Assembly: GCF_021654135.1 (NCBI RefSeq)
Contig: NZ_JAKGSD010000020.1
Coordinates: forward strand, 73,985-137,984
Source: Amycolatopsis tucumanensis
GTDB lineage: Bacteria; Actinomycetota; Actinomycetes; Mycobacteriales; Pseudonocardiaceae
Direction of reading: 5' to 3'
Length of the DNA: 64,000 nt
Below are positions 34,970 to 43,270 of this stretch, piece after piece (position 1 is the first letter of the stretch; every line of letters begins with the position of its first letter). The position numbers were made by a program, and so were the translations under genes. The notes beneath the pieces are model-generated. The model was not told where the DNA came from. It did not search any database and saw only the letters and a program-made list of their open reading frames with translations.

Positions 34970-36565
34970 GTGACTTGGCGCAGGTGGGTGCTGGCGGGTG
35001 GCGCGGCAGCGGTCGTCGCGATCGTCGTGGCGGCCGTTGTCGTCGTGTGGGGCGGGTCCTCGCCGGACAAACCCCAGGCCAGCGGCTCGGGCGCCGAGGA
35101 CTCGGGCACGGTGGCTTCGCGATTCCTGCTCGCCTTCGCCGAGGGCGACGCCGACGCGGCGGCGGCGCTGACCGACGACCCGCGCGCGGCGAGCGTGCTG
35201 ATCGCCGACGCTCGCCGCGGCCTGGCCCCGATGTCCGTTTCGGCGCGGCTGGGCCAGGTCACGCCCGCCGCCACCCGGGCCACCGCGACGTTCCAGGTGA
35301 GCTGGACGATCGCGGCCGGGCAGGTGTGGTCCTACGACAACAGCCTCGACCTGGTGGCCGCCGACGGCCGCTGGCTCGTGCACTGGAGCCCCGCGGTGGT
35401 GCACCCGAAGCTGCGCGCCGGACAGCAGCTGGCGGTGCGCACGCGCGCGGGCAAGAACGCCGTGGTCGACCGCAACGGCAGGCCCGTCCTGACCTGGCAG
35501 GCGGCGGGCACGCAGGTGGCGGAGCCGGGTGTGGCGCCGCTGCTGGCGCCCGCGTTGCAGCGGACGGTGTCCGCGCGGTCGCAGGGCGGCTGGTCGGTGG
35601 TCAGCACGGATGTCGACGGCGCGGTGCAGGAAACGCTGTTCGGCCAGGGCGACGTCGAGGTGGCGCCGCTGACCACGACCGTGAGCCTACCCACGCAGGC
35701 GGCGGCGCAGCGGGCGGTCGACTCGGCGGCGTACCCGGCGATGCTGGTGGCGATCCAGCCGTCGACCGGCGACCTGCTCGCGGTGGCCCAGAACGCGGCG
35801 GCCGGGGCCGAGCCGAAGGCGCTGAACGGCCTGTACGCGCCGGGGTCGACGTTCAAGATCGCCACCGCGGCGGCGTTGCTGGAGTCGGGCGCGGCCACCG
35901 CGGACACGATCGCGGCCTGCCCGGCCACCGCGCGCATCGGGCAGCGCACGATCCCCAACGACGATCAGTTCTCCTTCCCGCCGCTGCCGCTGCACTCGGC
36001 GTTCGCGCACTCGTGCAACACCACTTTCGCGCAGCTCGCGTCGACGCTGCCGCCGGACGCGCTGGCCGACGCGGCGAGCGGGTTCGGCCTCAACGCCGAC
36101 TTCACCATCCCGGGCATCACCACCGAGGCGGGCAAGGTGGTCGCCACCTCCAGCGGCGCCGAGCAGGTGGAGTCCGCGATCGGGCAGGGCACCGTGCAGG
36201 CGAGCCCGTTCGGCCTGGCCCTGATGGCGGCCACCGTCGCGCGCGGCGACGAGGTGACGCCGCGGCTGTGGCAGGAGCTGGAGACGTCGGTGAACACCGG
36301 CTACCGGGCGCCGTCCCGGGACGTGATCGCGGCGCTGCGGACGATGATGCGCGAGGTCGTCACCGGCGGCACCGCGACCGGGCTGCGCGGCAACGGCGTC
36401 GTGTACGGCAAGACCGGCACGGCGCAGTTCGGCGACGGCAGCCAGGCGAACGGGTGGTTCGCCGGGTACCGCGACGACGTGGCGTTCGCGGTGCTGCTGC
36501 TCGGGTCGGACTCCTCCAAGCCGGCCGTCACCGTGTCCTCGGCCTTCCTCGGCGCGCTGGGCTGA
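34970..36565 (+). CDS. Penicillin-binding transpeptidase with NTF2-like N-terminal domain
   Basis: This 531-aa class B-like penicillin-binding protein has an N-terminal membrane anchor (about 6-28) and a MecA-N/NTF2-like domain (about 45-150). A dimerisation region precedes the transpeptidase domain, which has STFK (Ser293, Lys296), SCN in HSCNTTF, and KTGTA in YGKTGTAQF. It crosslinks peptidoglycan outside the membrane and resembles the mycobacterial penicillin-binding lipoprotein Rv2864c, though no lipobox cysteine is seen here. It starts with GTG 40 bp after ileS. Confidence 0.9.
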   Translation: MTWRRWVLAGGAAAVVAIVVAAVVVVWGGSSPDKPQASGSGAEDSGTVASRFLLAFAEGDADAAAALTDDPRAASVLIADARRGLAPMSVSARLGQVTPAATRATATFQVSWTIAAGQVWSYDNSLDLVAADGRWLVHWSPAVVHPKLRAGQQLAVRTRAGKNAVVDRNGRPVLTWQAAGTQVAEPGVAPLLAPALQRTVSARSQGGWSVVSTDVDGAVQETLFGQGDVEVAPLTTTVSLPTQAAAQRAVDSAAYPAMLVAIQPSTGDLLAVAQNAAAGAEPKALNGLYAPGSTFKIATAAALLESGAATADTIAACPATARIGQRTIPNDDQFSFPPLPLHSAFAHSCNTTFAQLASTLPPDALADAASGFGLNADFTIPGITTEAGKVVATSSGAEQVESAIGQGTVQASPFGLALMAATVARGDEVTPRLWQELETSVNTGYRAPSRDVIAALRTMMREVVTGGTATGLRGNGVVYGKTGTAQFGDGSQANGWFAGYRDDVAFAVLLLGSDSSKPAVTVSSAFLGALG

Positions 36566-36609
36566 CGTTTCGGCCGCGGCCGACGTGTGCGGCTACTACC
36601 GTGGCCGGT

Positions 36610-37299
36610 GTGGAGACGATCGCGCTGGCCGAGGTGGCCGCGGTGCTCGCCGACCCGAGCCGGGCGGCGATGTGCCTCGCCCTGCTCGACGGGCGGGCGT
36701 GGACCGTCGGGGAGCTGGCCCGCACGGCGGGGATCGCGCCGTCGACGGCGAGCGAGCATGTCAGCCGCCTGAAGGAGGCGGGGTTCGTGGCGGGGGTGAA
36801 GCAGGGGCGGCACGCCTACGTGCGGATCGCCGACCCGCGGGTGGCCGAGCTGATCGAGCACCTGGCGCAGCACGCCGGGCACCGGTCCGCCTCGGGGCTG
36901 CGCGAGTCGCTGCGCGTGCGGCGGCTGGCGTTCGCGCGCACCTGCTACGACCACCTGGCCGGCACGGTGGGCGTCGCCCTGCGTGACGGCATGATCCGGA
37001 CGGGACTGGTCTCCGACGGGGACGGCCTCGCGCTGACCGAGCGCGGTCGTTCGGTGCTCGGCGAGCTGGGGGTGACGATCCCCGCCGGGCGCCGCCCGTT
37101 GCTGCGGGCGTGCCTGGACTGGACCGAGCGCCGGGACCACCTGGGCGGTGCACTCCCCGCGGCGCTGTTCGCGCGCGGCGTGGAGGCGGGCTGGTTCGTG
37201 CGGCGGCCGGATCGGGCGGTGGTGGTGACCGAGGCGGCGGGGGAGCCGCTGGCGCTGCTGGGTGCGGAGCTGCCTGCCGATTGTCCTGGGGTGGCCTGA
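36610..37299 (+). CDS. ArsR-type winged-helix transcriptional regulator (paralogue)
   Basis: This 229-aa regulator has the ArsR HTH at about 8-80 (DPSRAAMCLALLDGRAWTVGELARTAGIAPSTASEH, split by normal turns). Its C-terminal domain shares ARTCYDHLAG, CLDWTERRDHLGGALPAAL and VVTEAAGEPLALL with the regulator at 28172-28927. GTG codons at 36601 and 36610 are alternative starts. No metal site is evident. It follows the penicillin-binding gene by 45 bp, and its 3' end is duplicated several times downstream. Confidence 0.85.
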   Translation: METIALAEVAAVLADPSRAAMCLALLDGRAWTVGELARTAGIAPSTASEHVSRLKEAGFVAGVKQGRHAYVRIADPRVAELIEHLAQHAGHRSASGLRESLRVRRLAFARTCYDHLAGTVGVALRDGMIRTGLVSDGDGLALTERGRSVLGELGVTIPAGRRPLLRACLDWTERRDHLGGALPAALFARGVEAGWFVRRPDRAVVVTEAAGEPLALLGAELPADCPGVA

Positions 37300-37880
37300 G
37301 GTTGGTGTGGCGGCCGAACCGGGTGGTGGTGACCGAGGCCGCGGGGGAGCCGCTGGCGCTGCTGGGCGCGGAGCTGCCTGCCCGATTGTCCTGGGGTGGC
37401 CTGAGGTTGGTGTGGCCCTGGCAGGGGCTGCGCCGTGAGGCAGGCCCCGCCGGCCACCGGCGCCCGCCGCTGGCCCGCCGTGTTCGCCCGACCTGGAGCG
37501 CATGCGGTGCAACCGGCGCCGCCCGGCCGCGCACTCCCGGCGGCGCTGTTCGCGCGCGGCGTGGAGGCGGGCTGGTTCGTGCGGCGGCCGGATCGGGCGG
37601 TGGTGGTGACCGAGGCGGCGGGGGAGCCGCTGGCGCTGCTGGGTGCGGAGCTGCCTGCTGATCGTCCTGGGGTGGCCTGAGGTTGGTGTGGCGGCCGGAT
37701 TGGGTGGTGGTGGCCGAGGTCGTGGGGGCGCTGTCGGGTGCGGAGTCGCCGTTGGCCACCCTGGGGTCGCTGACGTTGGTGTGGCGGCCGGATCGGGCGG
37801 TGGTGGTGACCGAGGCGGCGGGGGAGCCGCTCGCGCTGCTGGGCGCGGAGCTGCCTGCTGATCGCCCTGGGGTCGCCTGA
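37300..37880 (+). repeat. Array of copies of the ArsR-type gene's 3' end
   Basis: The gene tail (about 37198-37299) recurs at 37305-37404. A longer copy of 37149-37299 lies at 37530-37680. A decayed copy spans about 37681-37775 and another good one 37776-37880. Stops recur at 37402, 37678 and 37878. The copy at 37530-37680 stays in frame and would encode the last 49 residues of the regulator with few changes. A unique segment of about 120 bp (37413-37529) separates two copies. No intact gene is present here. The remaining gap to 38071 has no clear feature. Confidence 0.88.
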
Positions 37881-38071
37881 CACCCGTGCGGGGGCTGCAC
37901 TGGCCACTCGTCGTCATCGTGTGCGCACCTGCCGTCGAACGAACCCTTCCGCGATCTTGTTGCGGGATAAGAGAAAAGCGGCCGTGACATGCCGGAAGAC
38001 CCCACCGGGGCGCGGTCCGGCTCCTCGGTTCCTTATCCTGAAGCCTGACAATCCGGGCAGGGGAGGTGCGG

Positions 38072-39550
38072 GTGGGCGAGCTGCCGGTCGTGCTGGGGCT
38101 GGGCTCGGCCGTCCTGCTCGCCGCCGTGCTCGCGGTCCGCTTCTCCACCCGCCTCGGCCTGCCGTCGCTGCTGCTCTACCTCGCGATCGGCGTGCTGCTC
38201 GGCGAAGCCGGGTTCGGCATCCAGTTCTCCGACCCGTTCCTCACCCAGGCGCTGGGCCTGGCCGCCCTCGTCATGATCCTCACCGAGGGCGGCCTGACCA
38301 CCCGCTGGTCGGCGGTGAAACCCGCGCTGGGCCAGGGAGTGGCACTGTCCACAGTGGCGGTCGGGCTGAGCATCGCGATCACCGGCCCCGCCCTGCACTG
38401 GCTGCTCGGCCTGGACTGGCGGATGGCGCTGCTGTGGGGCGCGGTGCTGGCCTCCACCGACTCGGCCGCCGTGTTCTCCGTGCTGCGCGGCGTCGGCGTG
38501 CCCCGGCGGATCGTGGGGGCGCTGGAACTGGAGTCCGGCATCAACGACGCCCCCGCCTACATCGCGGTCGTCGTGCTGGCCGAGGGGACCCGGATCGACT
38601 GGTCGCTGCCGCTGCTGGTGGTCTACGAACTCGGCGCCGGCCTGGTGCTCGGGCTGCTGCTCGGGCTGGCCGGGGCGTGGGCGCTGCGCCGCGCCGCGCT
38701 GCCGGCCACCGGGCTCTATCCACTAGCGACGGTCGCGGTGTGCGTGGTGGCCTACTCGTCCGGGCAGCTGCTGCACGCCTCCGGCCTGCTCGCCACCTAC
38801 GTCGCGGCGGTCGTGCTGGGCAATTCGCGGCTGCCGCACCGCTCGGACACGCTGTCCTTCGCCGAGGGGCTCGGCTGGCTCGCCCAGATCGGGTTGTTCG
38901 TGCTGCTGGGCCTGTTCGCCTCGCCCGAACGGCTGCTGGAGTCGATCGTGCCGGGCCTGATCGCGGCCGCGGTGGTGCTGGTGTTCGCGCGGCCGGTGTC
39001 GGTGCTCGTGTCGCAGCTGCCGTTCAAGGTGCCGCTGCGCGAGCAGGTGTTCCTGTCCTGGGCGGGGTTGCGCGGCGCGGTGCCGATCGTGCTCGCGATG
39101 ATCCCGCTCTCCCAGGAGATGCCCGGCGCGCAACGGCTCGTGGACGCGGTGTTCGTGCTGGTGATCGTGCTCACCCTGGTGCAGGGCCTCACGCTCGGCC
39201 CGCTCGCGCGGGTGCTGCGGCTGAAGGCGGACACCGAGCCGAAGGAGATCGAGGTCGACGCCGCGCCGCTGGACGAGCTGCAGGCCGAGCTGCTCCAGGT
39301 CAAGATCCAGCACGGCTCGCGCCTGCACGGCGTGTACCTGTCGGAGCTGCGGCTGCCCGCCGGGGCGTCGCTGAGCCTGATCGTCCGCGACGGCCGCAGC
39401 TTCACCCCGCAGCGCACCGACCGGCTGCAGCGCGGCGACCAGATCCTGATCGTCAGCACCGAGTCCGCGCGGGAGGCGGCGGAGCGGCGCATCCGCGCGG
39501 TGGACCGGGCCGGGCCGCTGGCGCGCTGGAAGGGCGAGTCCGGCAACTGA
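38072..39550 (+). CDS. CPA1-type potassium/proton antiporter with TrkA-C domain
   Basis: This membrane protein of 492 aa has about 12 helices in the cation/proton antiporter fold, including the ion-site region TDSAAVFSVLRG and ELESGINDAPAY. A cytoplasmic TrkA-C/RCK-C domain (about 405-475, LSLIVRDGRSFTPQRTDRLQ) follows. It resembles NhaP2/CvrA-type K+/H+ antiporters. The GTG at 38072 is preferred because GGGGAGG ends 6 bases upstream; a GTG at 38066 would abut that site. I see no c-di-AMP riboswitch in the leader. Confidence 0.88.
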   Translation: MGELPVVLGLGSAVLLAAVLAVRFSTRLGLPSLLLYLAIGVLLGEAGFGIQFSDPFLTQALGLAALVMILTEGGLTTRWSAVKPALGQGVALSTVAVGLSIAITGPALHWLLGLDWRMALLWGAVLASTDSAAVFSVLRGVGVPRRIVGALELESGINDAPAYIAVVVLAEGTRIDWSLPLLVVYELGAGLVLGLLLGLAGAWALRRAALPATGLYPLATVAVCVVAYSSGQLLHASGLLATYVAAVVLGNSRLPHRSDTLSFAEGLGWLAQIGLFVLLGLFASPERLLESIVPGLIAAAVVLVFARPVSVLVSQLPFKVPLREQVFLSWAGLRGAVPIVLAMIPLSQEMPGAQRLVDAVFVLVIVLTLVQGLTLGPLARVLRLKADTEPKEIEVDAAPLDELQAELLQVKIQHGSRLHGVYLSELRLPAGASLSLIVRDGRSFTPQRTDRLQRGDQILIVSTESAREAAERRIRAVDRAGPLARWKGESGN

Positions 39551-39593
39551 GACCCGCTGGCGCGCGGCGGGGGCGATCGGCTACTGTGTCCGC

Positions 39594-39700
39594 GTAGGTC
39601 ATGAGTGCCAGCGCCAAGCCCCGGCTCGCTGGCCGGCAACCCTCCTTCCGCGGTGGGGTGCCCCGGGTGAGGACCTGGCTCGTCGCGAGGTGCGGCGGGC
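39594..39700 (+). promoter_or_regulatory. SAM-IV riboswitch
   Basis: The leader has the P1 stem AGGTC (39596-39600) with GACCT (39672-39676), the CATGAGTGCCAGCG core, the AAGCCCCGGCTCGCTGG hairpin, GGCAACCCTCC and CGCGGTGGGGTGCCCCGGGTGA. This series characterises the actinobacterial SAM-IV class, related to SAM-I, and a downstream pseudoknot probably falls in 39677-39700. It senses S-adenosylmethionine and lies 47 bp before the aminotransferase-like gene. Confidence 0.92.
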
Positions 39701-39706
39701 AAGCGC

Positions 39707-39738
39707 GGACCCCCTTGCGGGTCCCCGGACCCGAGGAG
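39707..39738 (+). promoter_or_regulatory. Three-arm expression platform next to the ribosome site
   Basis: GGACCC (39707-39712), GGGTCC (39719-39724) and GGACCC (39727-39732) let the middle arm pair with either outer arm. The third arm abuts the ribosome site GAGGAG (39733-39738), with the ATG at 39747. The two exclusive hairpins form a natural translational switch for the SAM-IV aptamer. Confidence 0.65.
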
Positions 39739-39746
39739 CCTTTCCG

Positions 39747-41069
39747 ATGACTCTCGCTCTCGAACGCGTCACCACCCCCGCCGTCACCGCCGCCGCGGCC
39801 GTCCCGCTGGTCACCGGCGGGGAGCTGGACTACGCCAACCTCGACCACGCGGCCAGCGCCCCGTGCCTGGAGGCCGTGCGCCGCGCGGTGGACGAGTTCC
39901 TGCCGCACTACGCGAGCGTGCACCGCGGGGCCGGGTTCGCCTCGCAGGTGTCCACAAAGGTCTACGAGCGCACCCGCGACGTGCTGCGCCGGTTCGTCGG
40001 CGCCCGGCCCTCGGACGCGGTCGTGTTCACCCGCAACACCACCGACGCGCTGAACCTGCTGGCCCGCAGCCTGCCGCGGCACGCGTCGGTGGTGCTGTTC
40101 GACACCGAGCACCACGCCGCGCTGTTGCCCTGGCGCGGGCCGAACGTGCGCCGGATCCCGCTGCCGAACACGCGGCTGGCCGCGGTGTCCGCTGTGGACA
40201 GTGCGCTGGCGGAGTGCCCGGAGGGGCCGCGGCTGGTGGTCGTGACCGGCGCGTCGAACGTGACCGGCGAGCTGCTGCCGGTGGCCGAGATCGCGGCGGT
40301 GGCCCGGCGGCACGGCGCGCGCATCGCTCTGGACGGCGCCCAGCTCGCGCCGCACCGGCCGATCTCGGTGCGGGAGCTGGACGTGGACTACGTGGTGCTG
40401 TCCGGGCACAAGCTGTACGCGCCGTTCGGCGCGGGCGCGCTGATCGGGCGCGGCGACTGGCTGCGCGCGGCGGACCCGTACCTGGCCGGAGGCGGGGCGA
40501 CGAAGTCCGTGCGCCGCGACGGCGACGGCCTCGGAGTGGCTTGGCAGAGCGGGGTGGAGCGGCACGAGGCCGGTTCGCCCAACACCGTGGGCGTGTACGC
40601 GCTGGGCGTGGCGTGCGAGCAGCTGGCGGCGTCGTGGGACGCGGTGGCCGCGCACGAGCGGGAGCTGCTGGAGCGGCTGACGCGCGGTCTCGCCGCGGTG
40701 CCGGGGCTGGCGGAGCTGCGCCTGTTCGACGGCGCGGCGGAGCGGGTCGGCACGGTGAGCTTCGTGCTCGACGGGTTCGAGCCGGGCTGGGTGGCGGCGG
40801 TCCTGTCGGCCGAGTACGGGATCGGCGTCCGCGACGGCGCGTTCTGCGCGCACATCGCGGTGCGGCGGCTGGTGGAGCGCAGCGGCGGGGAGGGGCAGCA
40901 GGCGCTGCGGGTGAGCCTCGGGCTGGGCACCACGACCGAGCACGTCGACCGGCTGGTGACCGCGCTGCGGCAGATCGTCGCGCGGGGCGCGCGGTGGACG
41001 TACGGCGTGGTCGACGGCCGGTGGGCGCCGTGCCCGGACCCGCGGCCGCTGCCGGACTTCCTGCGCTGA
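39747..41069 (+). CDS. Class V aminotransferase / cysteine desulfurase-like PLP enzyme
   Basis: This 440-aa protein of fold-type I has the PLP lysine at Lys222 in LSGHKLYAPFGAG, with LDGAQLAPHRP supplying the cofactor Asp/His. FTRNTTDALNLLA and FDTEHHAALLPW are as in the SufS/NifS and related lyases. The typical mobile-loop cysteine of desulfurases is not evident. Control by a SAM-IV riboswitch, which normally governs sulfur-amino-acid genes, points to cysteine or homocysteine metabolism. The exact reaction is unproven. An upstream in-frame start at 39690 would run through the riboswitch and is rejected. The 213 bp after it hold no gene. Confidence 0.88.
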   Translation: MTLALERVTTPAVTAAAAVPLVTGGELDYANLDHAASAPCLEAVRRAVDEFLPHYASVHRGAGFASQVSTKVYERTRDVLRRFVGARPSDAVVFTRNTTDALNLLARSLPRHASVVLFDTEHHAALLPWRGPNVRRIPLPNTRLAAVSAVDSALAECPEGPRLVVVTGASNVTGELLPVAEIAAVARRHGARIALDGAQLAPHRPISVRELDVDYVVLSGHKLYAPFGAGALIGRGDWLRAADPYLAGGGATKSVRRDGDGLGVAWQSGVERHEAGSPNTVGVYALGVACEQLAASWDAVAAHERELLERLTRGLAAVPGLAELRLFDGAAERVGTVSFVLDGFEPGWVAAVLSAEYGIGVRDGAFCAHIAVRRLVERSGGEGQQALRVSLGLGTTTEHVDRLVTALRQIVARGARWTYGVVDGRWAPCPDPRPLPDFLR

Positions 41070-41282
41070 GCCGGCGCCGCGGCTGTTCCCCGGGTTCGGA
41101 TGGTGACCCGTCTGCTGGGTGCGGTGGCTCGGCGCCCGGTTCGCCGGCCTGCGCCGGGCACCGTGTGCGGAACGGCGCCACTGCCCGGTTGCCCGTTGAG
41201 GGGGCACGTGCGCCCGGCAGCGCGCTGACCGGCTTTCCCGGCCTGCGCCGGGGCCGTCGCGGCAGCCGTGGACAATGGCGGG

Positions 41283-41858
41283 GTGAGCAGTGACCCCCAG
41301 CCCTCCCCGGAACCGGACACCGTGCCGGACGAGCAGCCGGCCACCCCGCCCAAGCGGCGCGCCCTGCTGCTGGCCGTGATCGCGATCGTGGTGTTCGCGG
41401 CGGACGTCGTGACCAAGTCGGTCGTCGTGGCGACCCTGGAGGGGCACGAGCCGGTCCGGGTCCTCGGCGGGCTCGTCTACCTGCAGCTGATCCGCAACCC
41501 CTTCGCGGCCTTCGGCATGGGCGTCACCGGCATGACCTGGGTGTTCGCGATCGTCGCGTTCGGGGTGGTGATCGCGCTCATCTGGTTCGCCAAGCGGCTG
41601 CGGTCGCCTGGCTGGGCGATCGGTCTCGGGCTCATCCTCGCCGGCGCGCTCGGCAACCTGGTCGACCGCGTCTTCCGCGCGCCCGGCGTGCTGCGCGGCC
41701 ACGTCGTCGACTTCGTGTCGCTGTTCGCGCCCAACGGGGACGTGTGGCCGGTCTTCAACGTGGCCGACTCGGCGATCTGCGTCGGCGGCGTGCTGATCGT
41801 GCTGCTGTCCCTGCTCGGCCGCGAGTACGACGGCACCGTGAAGAGGGCCAAGCGTTGA
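41283..41858 (+). CDS. lspA: Lipoprotein signal peptidase LspA
   Basis: LspA cleaves prolipoprotein signal peptides in the membrane. The 191-aa protein has four transmembrane helices and the two catalytic aspartates Asp128 (GNLVDRV) and Asp162 (FNVADSA). A cytoplasmic Pro-rich N-terminal extension of about 25 residues precedes helix 1. The usual NxGAAF motif reads N72-P-F-A-A-F, with Phe74 in place of Gly. GTG codons at 41268 and 41283 are alternative starts. The stop overlaps the pseudouridine synthase start (TTGA). Confidence 0.93.
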   Translation: MSSDPQPSPEPDTVPDEQPATPPKRRALLLAVIAIVVFAADVVTKSVVVATLEGHEPVRVLGGLVYLQLIRNPFAAFGMGVTGMTWVFAIVAFGVVIALIWFAKRLRSPGWAIGLGLILAGALGNLVDRVFRAPGVLRGHVVDFVSLFAPNGDVWPVFNVADSAICVGGVLIVLLSLLGREYDGTVKRAKR

Positions 41859-42781
41859 GCGCCCGGATGCTGCCCGTCCCGGACGGGCTCGACGGCATGC
41901 GCGTCGACGCCGGGCTGGCGAAGCTGCTCGGTCTGTCCCGCACCGTCGTCGCGGAGCTGGCCGAGTCCGGCGACGTCCTGCTCGACGGCCGCCCGGCGGG
42001 CAAGTCCGACCGGCTCTCCGCCGGTGTGCTGCTCGAGGTGACCCTGCCCGACCCGGACAACCCGGTCGAGGTGGTCGCCGAACCGGTCGACGGCCTGCGC
42101 ATCCTCCACGACGACGACGACATCGTGGTCGTGTCCAAGCCGGTGGGCGTCGCCGTGCACCCGAGCCCCGGCTGGACCGGGCCCACGGTCGTCGGCGGGC
42201 TCGCCGCGGCCGGGCTGCGCATCTCGACCTCCGGCGCGGCGGAGCGCCAGGGCGTCGTGCACCGCCTCGACGCCGGCACCACGGGCGTGATGGTGGTGGC
42301 GAAGAGCGAGCACGCGTACACGGTCCTGAAGCGGGCGTTCAAGGAACGCACCGTCGACAAGGGCTACCACGCCGTCGTGCAGGGCCACCCGGACCCGACC
42401 CGCGGCACGATCGACGCCCCGATCGACCGGCACCCGCGGCACGACTACAAGTTCGCCGTGGTCGCGGGCGGCCGGCCGTCGGTGACGCACTACGAGGTCA
42501 TCGAGGCCTTCCGCGCGGCGTCACTGGTGGACGTCAAGCTGGAAACCGGGCGCACCCACCAGATCCGCGTGCACTTCTCGGCACTGCGGCACCCGTGCGC
42601 CGGCGACCTCACCTACGGCGCGGACCCGGTGCTGGCCCGCAAGCTCGGCCTGACCCGGCAGTGGCTGCACGCCCGCACCCTCGGGTTCGCCCACCCCGCG
42701 GACGGCCGGTGGGTCCAGTTCGAGTCGCCCTACCCCGATGACCTCGCGCACGCGCTGGAAGTGCTGCGCGCGGAGAACTAG
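41855..42781 (+). CDS. rluD: RluA/RluD family 23S rRNA pseudouridine synthase
   Basis: This 308-aa enzyme has an N-terminal S4 RNA-binding domain (about 12-75) and an RluA catalytic domain. The nucleophile is Asp139 in VVHRLDAGTTG, and ETGRTHQIRVH lies in the C-terminal part. It isomerises uridines in rRNA, probably the helix 69 sites. It begins with TTG overlapping lspA; an ATG at 41867 is an alternative. The lspA-rluD pairing is a conserved actinobacterial arrangement. Its TAG stop overlaps the convergent ridA stop within CTAG. Confidence 0.93.
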   Translation: MSARMLPVPDGLDGMRVDAGLAKLLGLSRTVVAELAESGDVLLDGRPAGKSDRLSAGVLLEVTLPDPDNPVEVVAEPVDGLRILHDDDDIVVVSKPVGVAVHPSPGWTGPTVVGGLAAAGLRISTSGAAERQGVVHRLDAGTTGVMVVAKSEHAYTVLKRAFKERTVDKGYHAVVQGHPDPTRGTIDAPIDRHPRHDYKFAVVAGGRPSVTHYEVIEAFRAASLVDVKLETGRTHQIRVHFSALRHPCAGDLTYGADPVLARKLGLTRQWLHARTLGFAHPADGRWVQFESPYPDDLAHALEVLRAEN

Positions 42782-43179
42782 GCGACCGCGGTCCCTTCGA
42801 GTTCGACCATCAGCTCGGGGATCGCCAGCCGCGTCACGCCGAGCATCGTGGTGGGCGGGGCGACGCCGGCCGCGCCCAGCCGCGCCGCCAGCACGCCGTA
42901 GTGCGGGAACAGCTGATCGACGTCGGTGGTGTAGACGTTGAGCCGGACGAGGTTCGCCAGCGACATCCCGGCCTCGGCGAGCACGGCCTCCAGGTTGTCC
43001 AGGCTCAGCGCCAGCTGCTTCGCCATGTCCCCGGCGTGCTGGGGTTTGCCGTCGCCGCTCATCGCGGTCTGCCCGGCGCAGAACAGGGTCCGGGTGTGCC
43101 CGGCGACCAGTTCACCCTGGTGGTACCCCAGCTCCGCCGACCACGTCCACGGGTCGACCGCGGTGCGTTCCACTCCCAC
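42778..43179 (-). CDS. RidA family enamine/imine deaminase
   Basis: This 133-aa protein of the RidA/YjgF trimeric fold has LFCAGQTAMSGDGKPQHAGDMA near the middle, the catalytic Arg in LVRLNVYTTDVDQLF, and the C-terminal PELMVELEGTAVA strand. RidA hydrolyses reactive 2-aminoacrylate and related enamines. The GTG at 43179 with GGGAG five bases upstream is preferred. It is divergent from the WYL regulator across 91 bp, so that regulator probably controls it. Confidence 0.88.
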   Translation of the reverse strand: MGVERTAVDPWTWSAELGYHQGELVAGHTRTLFCAGQTAMSGDGKPQHAGDMAKQLALSLDNLEAVLAEAGMSLANLVRLNVYTTDVDQLFPHYGVLAARLGAAGVAPPTTMLGVTRLAIPELMVELEGTAVA

Positions 43180-43232
43180 ATCAGCTCCCTTCGGATCAGT
43201 GCTGTGACGGTTCGAAGCCTCGCAGCGAATCA

Positions 43233-43247
43233 CGACATCCTGTGTCG
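43233..43247. promoter_or_regulatory. Candidate operator between ridA and the WYL regulator
   Basis: CGACA-TCCTG-TGTCG is an inverted repeat centred in the 91-bp divergent gap, 23 bp before the regulator start. It is a natural site for autoregulation by the WYL protein, but no consensus is known for this subfamily. Confidence 0.4.
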
Positions 43248-43270
43248 CGTATTTCGCTAGAGTTCGCGGA

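Noticed and set aside
37435..37680. An 81-codon frame encoding the C-terminus of the ArsR-type regulator
   Set aside because: It is an array copy without HTH or start signals; a pseudogene fragment rather than a gene.
37881..38071. A c-di-AMP (ydaO-type) riboswitch before the antiporter gene
   Set aside because: The gap is too short and lacks the conserved ydaO core motifs.
39690..39746. An upstream GTG start for the class V aminotransferase
   Set aside because: It would translate the riboswitch expression platform. The ATG at 39747 has a good ribosome site and family-like N-terminus.
41070..41282. A further 3'-end repeat after the class V aminotransferase
   Set aside because: CGGCCTGCGCCGGG occurs twice and GCGCTGA-CCGGC resembles the gene end, but the matches are too short in this GC-rich gap to call an array.
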